Notes: generated by a model not told the origin, from the letters alone. 64,000 bases of DNA from Ascochyta rabiei (GCF_004011695.2 NC_082406.1:744001-808000), one strand, 5' to 3'; positions 12,425 through 22,967 are shown, counted from the stretch's first letter. A program made the numbers and translations.

Positions 12425-13802
12425 TTATGCCAACACTAGCTTATGCGCAATTATTGCTGCCCCTTTTGCTACCTTCTTAAACGCCTTAACTATAGAGGTA
12501 GGCAAACTATCTATATGCCTCTGAATCCTTGTCTTTACAAGCGTTAATTGCGACCTAAGTTCAAGGGTGTTACTTAGGGTTTGCGACTGCCAGAGCTTGT
12601 TGTTAACAGGTAGTAGTGGTGATAGAGTGCGCAACTTCATATTAAGGGCTATTATAACCTGGTCTAGGTCAAATAGGACCAATCTAGCACCTTAGAACCC
12701 TCCCTAGATGTTCTTAGAAGTAATTGCAGCATTGTAGGCGCGTATAAAGCATGGCAGGAACTCTGTCTTTATAATGTAGTTAATCTAGTTATATATAAGT
12801 ATTTTGGCTTAGCACCTATACGCCTTCTTTAAAGTAGCAAAACAACCTACATTAAGGGGCTGTGTAAGGTGTGATAAGTAAGGAGGCAAACAGAGAGCAA
12901 TAATCTTGTTATCCTTACAGTATTGCTGGAATTTAAGAGAGTTGTGGCTCTTATAACTATTAATAATAAGCAAACAGTAGGTGCTAATAGTACGCTCCTT
13001 TGTATGCCTGTCAAAGTGCTTTAACTAGTTAAGACCAAGCTTGTTAGTAGTCCAGCTGTTATTAGAGACTCCAATAACCCAGTTGTAAGGCAGATCCTCT
13101 TCTTTGTACCAGGCAGAGAGGTAGTAGTAGGCTTTAAAGATAAGGAAGGCCAGAATAGCCTATCCTTTAGCATTAATGCTTACTATAGCTGTAGCCTACT
13201 CTTGGTTGCCTGGCTAGATAGCCTTTGGCCGACCCTGTCGTTCTGAAGCTGTAACAACTGCTCCTAGGGAGATCTGGCCTATTATAAAGCCTGTCTTGTT
13301 GAAGTTGTATGTGTCTTTATCCTAGATACTATACTTAGCTTTAATATTAGCTACTAGGCCAAACTAGCCCTGTAGAACCTCAGAATCCTTACAGAGGGCT
13401 CTCTTGTAGTCGTACTTGCAATTAAACTTGACTTTAAGCTCTAGGTGTTGCTTAACAAACGTACTAGGCCAGTTTACGCTAATAGGGCCTAGATTGCGCT
13501 TAGCGCGCAAAGAATTGGCTATAGTAGCTATATCTAAGAGCTAAGGAGAAAATCCTTACGCATCTAGCTCAAGAACATGCTTAATAATTACCTCCTCCTT
13601 ATTATTATCTAGCTTCTGTAAGTTAGCTATAGAATCTGCGTGTAAAGGTCGTCCTGTGTGTCAGTTGCTTATTGTCTTTTGAGGGACCCTGTAGATAGCT
13701 GCAGCGCGTTGCTAAGAGAGATTCGCGTCTTGTTTAAGAGCCTGGAGCGCAAGCTGTATCTGAGCTTCCTTTAACGCGTCTAAATGGTGTTGTTAAGAAG
13801 AC
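12425..13802 (-). pseudogene. Fot1/pogo-like transposase (DDE_1), mutated
   Basis: The minus strand starts near 13802 with MSS and reads a helix-turn-helix region (LALQALKQDANLS, AAAIYRVPQKTIS, then a GRPLHAD linker), a CENP-B-type HTH, and the DDE domain. The first catalytic motif reads TYNFNKTGF (usual NFDETGF), the second region WTTNKLGL, and the third LLIINSYKSHN (usual LLILDGHGSH) followed by CLPPYLSHLTQPLNVG. The Asp-to-Asn, Glu-to-Lys and His-to-Tyr changes are each one G-to-A or C-to-T step. Several TAG/TAA codons break the frame. The last open piece, 85 codons, ends at 12425. Confidence 0.88.
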
Positions 13803-13820
13803 ATTGGTGTAGGAGGAGAA

Positions 13821-13884
13821 GTTTGGTGGGGGCTTGGCAAAAGTGAGCGGCTCGCCTGTTGAGCGGCTCGCCTGTGGGGTACGT
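13821..13884. repeat. Right terminal inverted repeat of the pogo-like element
   Basis: This is the reverse complement of the left repeat and ends CCTGTGGGGTACGT before the TA duplication. The tandem GAGCGGCTCGCCTGT units are kept, and could be transposase contact sites. Confidence 0.92.
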
Positions 13885-14520
13885 TACAGGTTCTTGTTTA
13901 ACTGTGCAACTATTTTAGATCTAAGCTAAAAGCTTACTATATATAAGGTAATTTTATTATAGTAGTTTATTATATACTATTACTAACTACGTTATAAGAA
14001 TAATACCTAGGAAGTTTAAGATAAGTATATATACTAAGAGCAATTCTTATAATACCTAGATTATTATAATAACAATAATTTAGGTTACTCTACATAAGTA
14101 CTTTATAACCCTATTCAATAGTTAGTAGAAGATAATTAGTTCTAAAAACCCGCAATATTAGTCTAGTAACCTAATAGGAGCTTCTTATCCTACAGTTAGA
14201 GTTTAAACCTATCTAATAATAATAAGGAGGTAGCTTACACCCGCTAAGAAGGAGAGGCCTATCTTAGTACCCCTTGCATACAACAGGGAGATAGATTTAA
14301 TCTACTAGACTAGTAGAAGGTTAACGCTGCAACTTATCTATAACTTACTTGTGTAGTAAAAGATATACTTACAGTACTAATAACAGAAGTTAGAGTTAAA
14401 TAGGTATTTAACATAGCTAAGGATGTAATTAGGGACTAACAGTATAGGTTATCTGCTACTATAATACACTAGATTATAATTCTAAAGGATTCTTTTACTT
14501 TAGCACAGATATAAGAAGGG
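13885..14520 (+). pseudogene. hAT transposase, C-terminal dimerisation fragment
   Basis: After the pogo-like insertion the hAT frame resumes. Around 14300-14480 it reads a WWKVNAATYL stretch, then KDILTV, then VFNIAKDVIRD, ending YRLSATII. This is the C-terminal hAT dimerisation pattern (W-x(n)-YP-LA--A-DIL--P--GVER-FN-A-D). Numerous TAG/TAA codons interrupt it. Confidence 0.75.
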
Positions 14521-14864
14521 GAGGAGGCAGCTTTAGATAAGCTAGATAATCTCTTTAAGCTACTAGCTTGTCCTAGTCTAGAAACAGAGGTTATAGAAGA
14601 AGAGCAACACAGTAGTAGTACTAAAGAAACTAGTCTATTAACTCTATCTTAGCAAGAACAGTAGCTGCAAAAGAGAGCAAGGCTACTACAGTATTAGGAT
14701 ACATAGTTCTGTAATAAATAGCTGTTATAAATAGAGAAAATCCTAGAATTCTATCCTCTATTTAAATCTTTTAAAATTAAGTTCTTTATGTATATAGCAT
14801 TTCTAAGTAGTATACTATTAAGTATGTTGTCTGTAGTATTATAGAAGATTAGGTAACTTTAACC

Positions 14865-15130
14865 TACCCTACCCTACCCCTACCTAACCCCTACCCAACC
14901 CCTACCCCTACCCCTGGTCCGTGCGGACCGTACCCTACCCCTACCCCACGCTAGAGGTACCCCTACCCCACGCTAGAGGTACCCCTACCCTACCCCTACC
15001 CAACATCTGTGCAGACCCTACCCTACCCCTACCCTATATGGACCCTACCCCTACCCTACCCCTACCTAACGTCCGTGCGGACTGTACCCAACCCCTACCC
15101 AACCCTAGGGTACCCCCTACCCTTTTGCCA
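14865..15130. repeat. Right subterminal CCCTACCCC array with short palindromes
   Basis: This is the inverted counterpart of the left array, built of CCCTACCC and CCCCTACC units. Three copies of a palindrome, best seen as GGTCCGTGCGGACC at 14916-14929, recur near 15004 and 15070 with changes. CCTATATGGACCC near 15030 echoes the left-arm CTATATAGGG. It ends with the TIR CCCTTTTGCCAGCGTA. Confidence 0.8.
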
Positions 15131-15135
15131 GCGTA

Positions 15136-15143
15136 GTGCAGCG
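15136..15143. repeat. hAT target-site duplication, right copy
   Basis: The second GTGCAGCG follows the right hAT terminus. Removing the hAT and one copy rejoins the gypsy gag frame region without other change. Confidence 0.88.
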
Positions 15144-17900
15144 TAGGTCTTAGGCTTAGGAGGAGCAGGGCATTAATTTGCTTTGTAACCCTTAGTTCTG
15201 CAGTTAAAACACGTAAATGTATTAGTTGTAAAACTAGTCTCCTTAGGTTAACGCTAGCAGGTATCCTTGTTCTCTTAGCCTAGTGCAGGTTGCAGAACAG
15301 CAGGCGACCCTAGGGAGATAGTAGTAGTACTTTTGCAAGTGGCCTAACAGTTGCAAGGACTAAAACAATTCTGCCTATCTCCTAGGATATCCTTATTATT
15401 AACCTTAGAAGGAATATAAGTGTGGTTGCAGAAGAAGGTGTTAAGCTAGTTATAGTAGTTATATAGCCTAGATAGTAATTTGTTACAGGCTATATTAGCT
15501 ATCTATTACTATACAAAATTAGGAAGTTTAGTCTACAGCCTATAGTAATGTGTTTCTAGTGTCTAGTTAAGCTGCTAAGCAAGATATTCTATCTTAGTGC
15601 AGAAGACTAAAAACGCTATAGCAATATTAGTAATTTCTAGGCTAGGGTATTGTAGGAATATAAATAGGTTAAAGGCTTATTTAGCTAAACTATAGATATC
15701 CTTATCTCTATAAACTTCCTATAGATAATAGATGTAATCTATAAGGTTAGAGTAGCAGCAGGTAAAACTAGAGGGATCCTGTAGAAGAGTATAGGCGGGT
15801 TCTTTAGTGTAGATTAAGAAGAAATTAGCCTAGTCTATAGGATATTAATAGTTCTAACTATTAGCGCGTATAAAGTGTAAGCAGTTAAACAACTAATTAT
15901 TAAAGTTATCTTTAGGGCTTATAAAATAGGACAGTTTCTTTATAGCCTTATCTAGTTTGTTATTATACTAGTCTAAGGACTAAAGGAATTAATAAGCGCT
16001 AGCTAGAGTAGAAGTTAGGGTAACTAGGGTAGTGCTCCCTAGTAGTGTGTATGTAGAAGGCGCTTTAACCTATATTAGGAGGGTATAGAATTAGTCTATT
16101 ATAGCAGGTATATTATTATAAAGCTATAACTATAATAGTATGCTAGTATAGGTGCCTACTAAGCCTAGTATTTTAGGCTTAGGGATATTAGAAGACTGCT
16201 AAGCTAAGCAGAGGAGGTGTCTAAAGCAGGAGGGGGGTTAGTTAGTAGTGTTATTAGCCTAGCCTCCCAGATATTCCTGTGCTAAGCCTTAATTAGCTTT
16301 TAGCTTAAGCTGTTAGTAATACTAAGTAAGTTAAGTAGATTACTGTTAATGCTAAGTAAACTTAGCTTGCAAGTTGTTTAGTTAAGAGGCTGTCTAATTA
16401 TTACAGTTAATTAGTTAGGAGTAAAAGTGCTTAGCCTAATCTAGCTTAAGTTACTTATTATTTAGTTGCTAGGATAGCGCGTGTAGACTGCTATTAACCT
16501 TACTAAGAAGTCTTAGGAGGAAGGTAGAGAGTATAGAGTATTATCTGTAGGTAAGGTGTATAAAATACCTATCTAGATAGTTATTAGACAGTAGAGGCAG
16601 CCCTAGATTCTAAATAAGAGGATTAAGGGACTAGAAGTTAAAATCTATAAGCAGTGCAATAAGGAACTCTAAAGGTTAGTTAACTAGGCTAAAGTATTTA
16701 ACTAGTAAGTGTTTAATAATAGTAGTAGGGAGGTGCTAAAACTGTTAGGAGAGACTGTTGTTTAAAGGGACCTAGGAGGATATAGCGCGTAAAGAGTCCT
16801 TATAGCAAAACTATAGAGCTAGGGTAAAGGTATCCTACTAGCTAGTATAAGTAGATTCTTCCTATAGCCCTAGAGTAGCGCTAGTAAGTTTCTATAGGAA
16901 AGCCTGTCCCTAAGGGGAGTAGGGAGTAGGCTAGTAGATTTCTGTAACAGTATCCTCTGTTTTAACAGTAGCTAACTTATCTTTCTATATCTAAGACTTT
17001 AGTTAATTAGTAGATAAAGTAGATAGGCTGCTACGTGTAATAAAAGTTCCTAAGGTAGCAGCTTTCTTATATATCTTGTAGCTAAAGTCTTATATATAAT
17101 TAAAAATAGCACTACTACCCTAATAATTAAAGGACTTAGGATCTATAGGGGTTTCTAGGTAGCGTAGGTAAGACTTATTATAAGAAGTCTTCTTTATAGA
17201 AGTAGAAGAAGGCTAGAAAGGTAGTATAGAGTTAGGCTTAATATTATCCTTATTAGTTAGTAATATAGCTATAATATATAAAGATGTTAGTAGAAGTTAA
17301 AGGGTTATATCTGTAAAGGTAAGTGTAGTAGTAGTAGGTAGTTAGAGGAGAAGTAGAGCACCTAGTGCCTTTAAGTAGTAGTAGGGCCTAGATATTTAGT
17401 AGTAAAAGTACTATATGTAAGTAAAAGACAAATTCTAGTAAAAGAGCTGTGTGTTAGTAAAAGATAAAGAAGTAAGTATTTCTTAAAATAAAAGGGTAGG
17501 GGATACTTAGGGGTGCTAGACCTCTTAGAAGGCGCTAGTAGATTAAAAAAAATAGGTACTAGACTACTTAAAAGGTGCTAAAGGGAGGCGCTAGACTACT
17601 TAAAAGGCGCTAGTTAGTTAGGGGGTAAAACAAAAGGCTAGTACTCTAAAGCCTAAAAAAAGTAACAATTTAGCCTACTAAATATTAAAGATAGGTAATC
17701 TGTACTTAGAAGACACGTAGGGGAGGCTAATTTGTACTTAAAAACAGGCACTTACTACCTACGCTAGTTAGGAGTAGAGACTAAGAAAAGAACTCTAAAT
17801 AGGGCTAATACTTAGTAAAGAGATAGCTTACTAGACTAAAACTTTAGTGTAACCTTAAGCAGTAGTAGCTAACTACTAGCTTAACAAAGGTAGAAGCCTA
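15144..17900 (-). pseudogene. Decayed gypsy gag with zinc knuckle
   Basis: On the minus strand, 15163-15221 reads TFTCFNCRTKGYKAN, then a stop, then CPA. This is a gag CX2CX4HX4C zinc knuckle in which His became Tyr (CAC to TAC) and a Gln codon became TAG. Both are C-to-T changes. The region upstream, to about 17900, is the expected place for the capsid part but is too mutated to read. The hAT insertion lies immediately downstream, between this knuckle and pol. Its duplication GTGCAGCG joins the two halves. Confidence 0.75.
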
Positions 17901-17939
17901 AGAGAAAGCTAAATTTTTTAGCTGTTAGGTCTGCTATTA

Positions 17940-18194
17940 TATAAGGCAGACTTTATAAGTATAAAAGTAGTAATCTAGTAAACTAATAGATTTAAAAGAG
18001 GAGTAAATAAAATAGCAGACTGCGAGCTACAAGAGGGCAGAGAGAGAGGCCTACTTATAGTAGTAAGGCCTGTGCTCTCTGCAAGTAAAAGTAAAGGCAA
18101 GTGAAGGAAGGTTCTACTAGGTTTGATGGAATCTGCTAGTAGGTTGTGACACATACTAGTAGGTTACCATCTTACCTTAGCAGAAGTCCTGACA
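17940..18194 (-). repeat. Right LTR of the gypsy element (5' LTR in coding sense)
   Basis: The 255-bp partner of 2163-2417 ends TGACA, directly before the CTACC duplication. Here the inner half (about 17940-18040) carries the T/A states and the outer half keeps C/G, the mirror image of the left LTR. Its first two bases are TA where the left copy has TG, again a G-to-A change. Confidence 0.93.
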
Positions 18195-18199
18195 CTACC
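18195..18199. repeat. Target-site duplication CTACC, right copy
   Basis: This is the second copy of the CTACC duplication, immediately after the right LTR. The unmutated match shows that the outer ends of this old element are exact. Confidence 0.9.
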
Positions 18200-18818
18200 T
18201 ATCCTCCCACAGGATGACCCAAACTATACAGTCATCGGCATGCACGACGCACAAGTGAAAATAACGATTCTGGCGTTGGATGCTGTATCCTCTGGTTTTG
18301 GTGATGGATGTGCATCCTAGCCATCCTCCAGACTTCTGATTTTGCGGGTGAAGGCGAAGAGGGGTTCTCTCCCCGTCCCTTCGCATCTGTACTTTCCATC
18401 TGTGGGTCGCGTGTCTGATCGTAGTGGTGCTGCATGGGCTGTTATTGAAGAGAGACGGTGGCGAGAGTGAGCTGTTGACGAGGACTCGTGCGATCGAATG
18501 CATCCAAGCTGGGGAGATCACGCTGTTCGTGTCAAGAACTCTTCTCTGGAGTCTGCTTTTCTTTGGACGCTGAGAGCTGACACTTCGACGACGTGCTTGC
18601 TTCGATGATGGCGCTTGGGATGCTGGATACTGTGGGGTTTTTGTTCGGGATAGAGCCTGGTGTGGCGCAGGTGTACACGCGCAAGGAACAGGAAATCGCA
18701 ATATTCGGCAGTGAGGCAGTGTTAGGCACATGGTTCTTGCGATACTGCTGGTTTGATTGATGGATTTGGTCAAGATTTTGCAAGCTGTCGTAGCTTGGTT
18801 GATTCGCTGACATCAATT

Positions 18819-20492
18819 CTATGCTCTGTGCAGACGTCCGGACCACAGATCTATGGTCTGGGCACGAGCGAACTATAACGTGTTAGTACAGAGGTCAGTG
18901 TGGGTCAACAACCAAGTTTGAACTGACCTTTGTCTTGTATACTAGTTTCCAGATGATGATAGGAACGATGAAGATGGGTATGCCGACATAAGACGCGATG
19001 AAATCAGCTGTGCTCCAATTGCCTTTGAGGAAGACGGGGAAGCCCGTGATGAGTGTAATAATCGTAGCACCAATGAATCCATACCAAGCGGTGAATGGTT
19101 GGAACGGGCTCTTCCAAGGCAAACTGTCCCGGCTGAGGTTCTGCGCCTTCATCGCAGCGTGGAAACGGATGTAACAAAAACAAAGCGTTGCCCAGGCGAT
19201 CAGTCCAGCAACGGTACTCAGACTCATCAGCCAACTGAAAGCCTGCGCTGCACCACCCGTGCCCAGACTCAGATATGCGAGGGGTCCGAAAATCCAGGCA
19301 GCGAAGACTGCCACGTAAGGTACACCGTTCTTCCAGGTACGACCAAAGAACTGAGGCAGCTGGTGATCTGTAGTCATAGCTAGGATGATACGAGACCCGA
19401 CCCAGCAATACGAATTGCCCGCAGACCAGGCGGAGATGAGAATACATGCGTTTACGATCGAGGGAAGAGCGGTAATGCCAGCTTGCTTGATGGCGATGAC
19501 CCAGGGCGAAGAGTTTGCGTTTCCACTGCCCGAGACAAGACCGGGGTTTGTGGGATCCACAATGATTCCGATGAGCAGGGCACCCAGAACGTAGAAGAGT
19601 GCAATGCGGTATGTGACGTTGGTCGCTGACCGGGGGATGGCTTTGTGAGGGTTGATGCTCTCGGCAGCTGTAATCACTACAACTTCGACACCGATGAACG
19701 AGAACGAGGCGTTGACAAACGCAGCCAGGAATCCTAAGAAGTGACCTGTGGGTCCTGTAATGCCGTTGTAATCGACCCAAGCTCCAGGGGAGTGCCAGTA
19801 CCGGAAGCCGATGGTCTCACCATTTGGCGCGCCGCCAGATGTGATGACGATGGAGGCAACGACAAGGCCGAGGAAGCAAGCTACTTTGATAGCTCCTGCC
19901 ACAACCTCAGATTCACCGAACCAACGGACGCTTAATAGGTTAATGCCGAGAATCAAGACCAGACTTATGGTGATAACGACGGCGGGGGTCAGATCGGTCC
20001 AGTATCCTACAAGAATGGCTGATGCTGAGCACTCGGCTGCGATTGAGATAGTATAACAATATCCGTAACTGATGGCCAAGGAGAAACCGACAGCTGGGTC
20101 GATGAAACGGCTAGCAAAGTGAGGGAATGAGCCAGCTGTGGGTATCTAGGAGCAAATAAGTAATTCTTCTCGATTGAAGACCACAAGACACTTACCACAG
20201 TAGCCAGTTCAGCAACGCTCTGCATAACACACCACAAGACACTTCCAACGATGATGTATGCAAGCAAGAGGCCTGCTGGGCCGGCGTTTGCATACGCAGA
20301 TCCGGTTCCAATAAAGAGACCTGTTCCGATTCCAGAACAGAAGCCTATCATGGTGACATGATAATTCTGTAAACGACGCTGGGTAGCGCCATGGCCACCA
20401 ACGTTGAGCTGAGGCTCAAGTATGGGCTTGTGATCAGGAGAAAACTGGTCGGAATGGGCTGAGTGCTCGATATCCAGATCGTGGTCCAACAT
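18819..20492 (-). CDS. Amino-acid permease (APC superfamily, YAT family)
   Basis: A 522-residue plasma-membrane amino-acid/proton symporter of the fungal Gap1/Dip5 type. Exons are 20196-20492, 18928-20145 and 18819-18872, with introns of 50 and 55 bp. The short last exon is chosen because it turns the end of the long frame into TKFARAQTIDLWSGR, the usual C-terminal tail of this family. Reading through would give an unrelated tail. The hydrophilic N terminus is followed by MIGFCSGIGTGLFIGTG (TM1 signature), and about twelve hydrophobic segments follow. The conserved GVEVVVITAAES and RIILAMTTDHQLP regions are present. Substrate cannot be read from sequence. It lies about 0.6 kb from the edge of the nested transposon block yet shows no RIP-like damage. 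Confidence 0.92.
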
Positions 20493-21317
20493 GGCAGCGA
20501 GCGGGGACTCCGGGAAAGTATTGGCGGCAAGACAAGTTACGAAAAGTCGTAAGCTACGCGAGGCCCTCTTCTTCTATGGAAAGCACTTGCGACTTGTTCC
20601 GTTTATCGGGGAAGTCTCTTCTCAACAAGAAGAGCACGTCATTTTGTACTCGTAAGCCTGGACCACGACGCGGATCTTCTTGTACCTCACAAAATCCGAG
20701 CTTCGCAGGGCTGAACACCTGATGATCTCGGGTAGAGGCGAGGGTGTGTAATGACCTTGAATACAGTGTACGATACCTCTCGGCAAACTGACACACGCAA
20801 GCCTTCGAGATACACCTCGTCAACCAGCAAAGGTCGATTCTGTTACGACATAACGTCTGACGGGGTGTTCGCAGTGAACGATCTCGGCGTTACTCGTGTG
20901 ATTTTCTCACACCAACAAAGAGATTTCTGCACTATTTGATGACGCGCTAGCCTGTTTAGTCTTACTTTGGTCTCTTGTAAGTTTCGCTTGCGTAAAGTTC
21001 GCAAGTTACAACCAGGAGGCAAAATTTCGAGCTCTTGCGCAATTCGAGCATGTAGAAAGCGCATTCGTGTTATAAGACTTGTGCAGAAGAAGCCCAGGAA
21101 CAACTGCCTGGTCATGCATCACAGGGACAGCAAATACCAGCAATCAAAGCATCGCGAGCATAACGATGCATTTGTGTTTGACCAATCAGCTTGAACGATT
21201 GTAGCAGCGCATTAGGACCGTTGCGCGTCAATAGTTACAAAGTGTTCTGTTTGTGGCAGTATTTGAAGATGAGCACCTGAACCTTGGACGTAAATAAGAT
21301 ACTGACATAGGCTGGCG
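20493..21317. other. Intergenic, no gene seen
   Basis: This is the upstream region of the permease and the downstream end of the kinase pseudogene. Short frames here overlap on both strands and show no domain, signal peptide or splice-supported extension. Confidence 0.5.
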
Positions 21318-22700
21318 TCAGCTTCCTGTAGACTCCGAGCTCGTCCACTTCAGTACCGCGGCCTTGAGTTCGCGTAGAGTCACGAGTGGGCCGATACAGT
21401 CGTTCATTCCAGCGTCCCAGCACCTGTCTCTTTCGCGCTGTAATGCGCTTGCTGTTAGCGCAACAATAGGTAGTGCGCGTGTCTGTTTATCAAACATCTC
21501 AACGTCTTTGCGGATTCTGCTTGTCGCTTCGTAGCCATCAACAACTGGCATCATGCAGTCCACAAACACCATGTCTGGGCAGGGCTTTCCAGAAGTTCTG
21601 CAGAGGTAGTCCAGGGCTTCTTGTCCGTCGCGAGCAAGCGCTACCTTGTAATCAAACTTTTGCATAATGCGAGAATTGACTTTACGATTAATGGCGTTGT
21701 CATCAGCAATGAGGATTAGAAGTTTGGGACTTGTTACTTTTAAACTCCCTCTGTTAGGGCGTTATGCTTGTGGTAAGACTTGTCCGAGACGCTGGGTTAG
21801 CATTGTGGCCTCTTGAGGAAGTTCGATTCCCAGTCGGTGGGGGAGCTGCACTGATGGCTGTCGAGAATCTCTGGTCGTTCTGTAAGGACTGAACGATATG
21901 TTGCAAGTTACAATTGTGCCTTTAGCTGCGGTGGACGTCAACGAAATTTGGCCCCCCATCAATCTGACAAGCTCTCTGCAGATTGTGAACCCTAAGCCTG
22001 TGCCGCCACAGATCTTGGTGGAAGGATCTGCTTGACTGAAAGGCTCAAACAACTCATCAACAGCCTCTTCACTGATGCCGATGCCTGTGTCGTGATATAC
22101 AAATTGCACGCTCATATTTGGACAACTTCTATCAAGAACGCGATTAGCTTCGAGACTGACGTGTCCGCTTGAGCAGGTTCGTCTAAATTTGGCGCACGCG
22201 ATTTGGGTCTCCGAGCAGCAAGTCGTCAGGTCCAGCATCACAATCCCACTTCAATCTTAGCTTCTTCTCGTCTCTCTGAAGTTGCAACGGCACAGGTGTA
22301 TCGCGGATCACTTGACTCAGTGAGAGTGTTATCGACTCAGTTCTCCTCTTTCCAGAATCCAGTTTGCTCAAATCCAGAATTTCGTTGACCAGGTGCAACA
22401 GAAATTGTGCAGTTTTGTGTATATCATTGGATAGTACTCTCTGTTCCTGCTCGAGCTTGCAATTCATGAGGCGTTCACTGAGCCCGACGATGCCCAATAT
22501 TTGCGTCCGGATTTCGTGTGACCATTTCAACGTCGAGTCAGCTTCGTGATCAGGCACACCACACGAACCTACTTACATTGGCCAAAAATACGCCTTTCAG
22601 GTCGTCTGCCTCGTTTCCGGCTTTCTCGTTCGCAGTCAGCTTTTCGTTCTCTAGAATATACACTGCCTGATTCCTTCACATCGCTAACTTCAAAAGTCAA
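21318..22700 (-). pseudogene. Hybrid histidine kinase pseudogene
   Basis: Three parts of a fungal hybrid kinase lie in order on the minus strand but in broken frames. (1) A coiled linker (ENEKLTANEKAGNEADDLKG, then VFLAN) near 22600-22660. (2) A HisKA box, SHEIRTQILGIVGLSERL, near 22450-22520, then GDPNRVRQI. Here a TAG follows at once, TNLL is readable, and the sequence jumps to SGHVSLEA, so most of the ATP-binding N box is deleted. The G boxes DTGIGISEEAVDELFEPFSQ and GGTGLGFTICRELV remain. (3) A receiver domain with ADDN, the phosphoacceptor Asp in FVDCMMP, and ALTAS, but GMNDCIGPL where the conserved Lys-Pro should be. No sensor domain is present upstream. The gene cannot make an active kinase. 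Confidence 0.85.
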
Positions 22701-22967
22701 GGCCAAGGCAGCTCACACGCGCAGTCAACCGCCTATATACGCATCCATCACACTATCTGCCTCATTGGTACTAGTACGATTATTTGGCTTACTGTGATTG
22801 GCAAAGACCCTCCCGTATCACACCGTACACGAGCTGATGAGAACTACAAGCTTATGCTTAGGTACAGTTAAAGCTTGATCACATCACCTCAAATCTCAAA
22901 GCCTCAAATGGCGACAATTGGAATGTATCTCAAATCCTGAGATCACCAGAACACTGTCTCCTCCACC

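Larger units (their letters stand above)
12021..13884 (-). mobile_element. Fot1/pogo-like DNA transposon nested in the hAT
   Basis: A 1864-bp element is flanked by TA (12019-12020 and 13885-13886) with about 64-bp inverted repeats, as in the Tc1/mariner superfamily. Its length and its minus-strand transposase are typical of fungal Fot1/pogo elements. It is distinctly less AT-rich than the hAT around it, with several readable stretches left, so it arrived later. Its first and third catalytic Asp residues have become Asn, so it cannot move by itself. Confidence 0.92.
7349..15135 (+). mobile_element. hAT-superfamily DNA transposon nested in the gypsy element
   Basis: An exact 8-bp duplication, GTGCAGCG (7341-7348 and 15136-15143), encloses ends that are inverted repeats: TACGGTGGCAAAAGGG on the left and, as reverse complement, TACGCTGGCAAAAGGG on the right (15 of 16). 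Eight-base duplications and TA-starting ends are typical of hAT. Inside lie plus-strand remnants of a hAT transposase (11640-12020 and 13885-14520), split by a younger pogo-like insertion. The ends carry GC-rich arrays of GGGTAGGGG-type units, and the left third carries a 238-bp tandem repeat. Without the nested element it is about 5.9 kb. It is strongly AT-shifted and non-functional. Confidence 0.9.
2163..18194 (-). mobile_element. Ty3/gypsy LTR retrotransposon, RIP-degraded, carrying nested insertions
   Basis: The element is bounded by two 255-bp LTRs and by a perfect 5-bp duplication, CTACC, at 2158-2162 and 18195-18199. Read on the minus strand, the order is 5' LTR (17940-18194), gag with a zinc knuckle near 15163-15221, then reverse transcriptase, RNase H and integrase remnants between about 7340 and 3500, then the 3' LTR (2163-2417). 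A purine-rich tract (minus strand AAGAAGGGGC, 2421-2430) abuts the 3' LTR. The sequence next to the 5' LTR (TAATAGCAGA on the minus strand) could be a mutated primer-binding site beginning TGG. Removing the hAT insertion and one copy of its duplication leaves about 8.2 kb, a normal gypsy size. All coding frames are broken, mostly by TAG/TAA codons explained by C-to-T change. It is inactive. Confidence 0.93.

Noticed and set aside
18195..18846. A minus-strand open frame of 192 codons running up to the transposon edge, with overlapping frames
   Set aside because: It has no domain, signal or conserved look. Part of it overlaps the real last exon of the permease (18819-18872) in another frame. 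Its TAG stop lies in the CTACC duplication and would exist without the insertion, so it is not a gene cut by the transposon.
21815..21835. AGTTCGATTCCC resembling a tRNA B box
   Set aside because: It lies inside the kinase pseudogene coding sequence, has no A box upstream and forms no cloverleaf.
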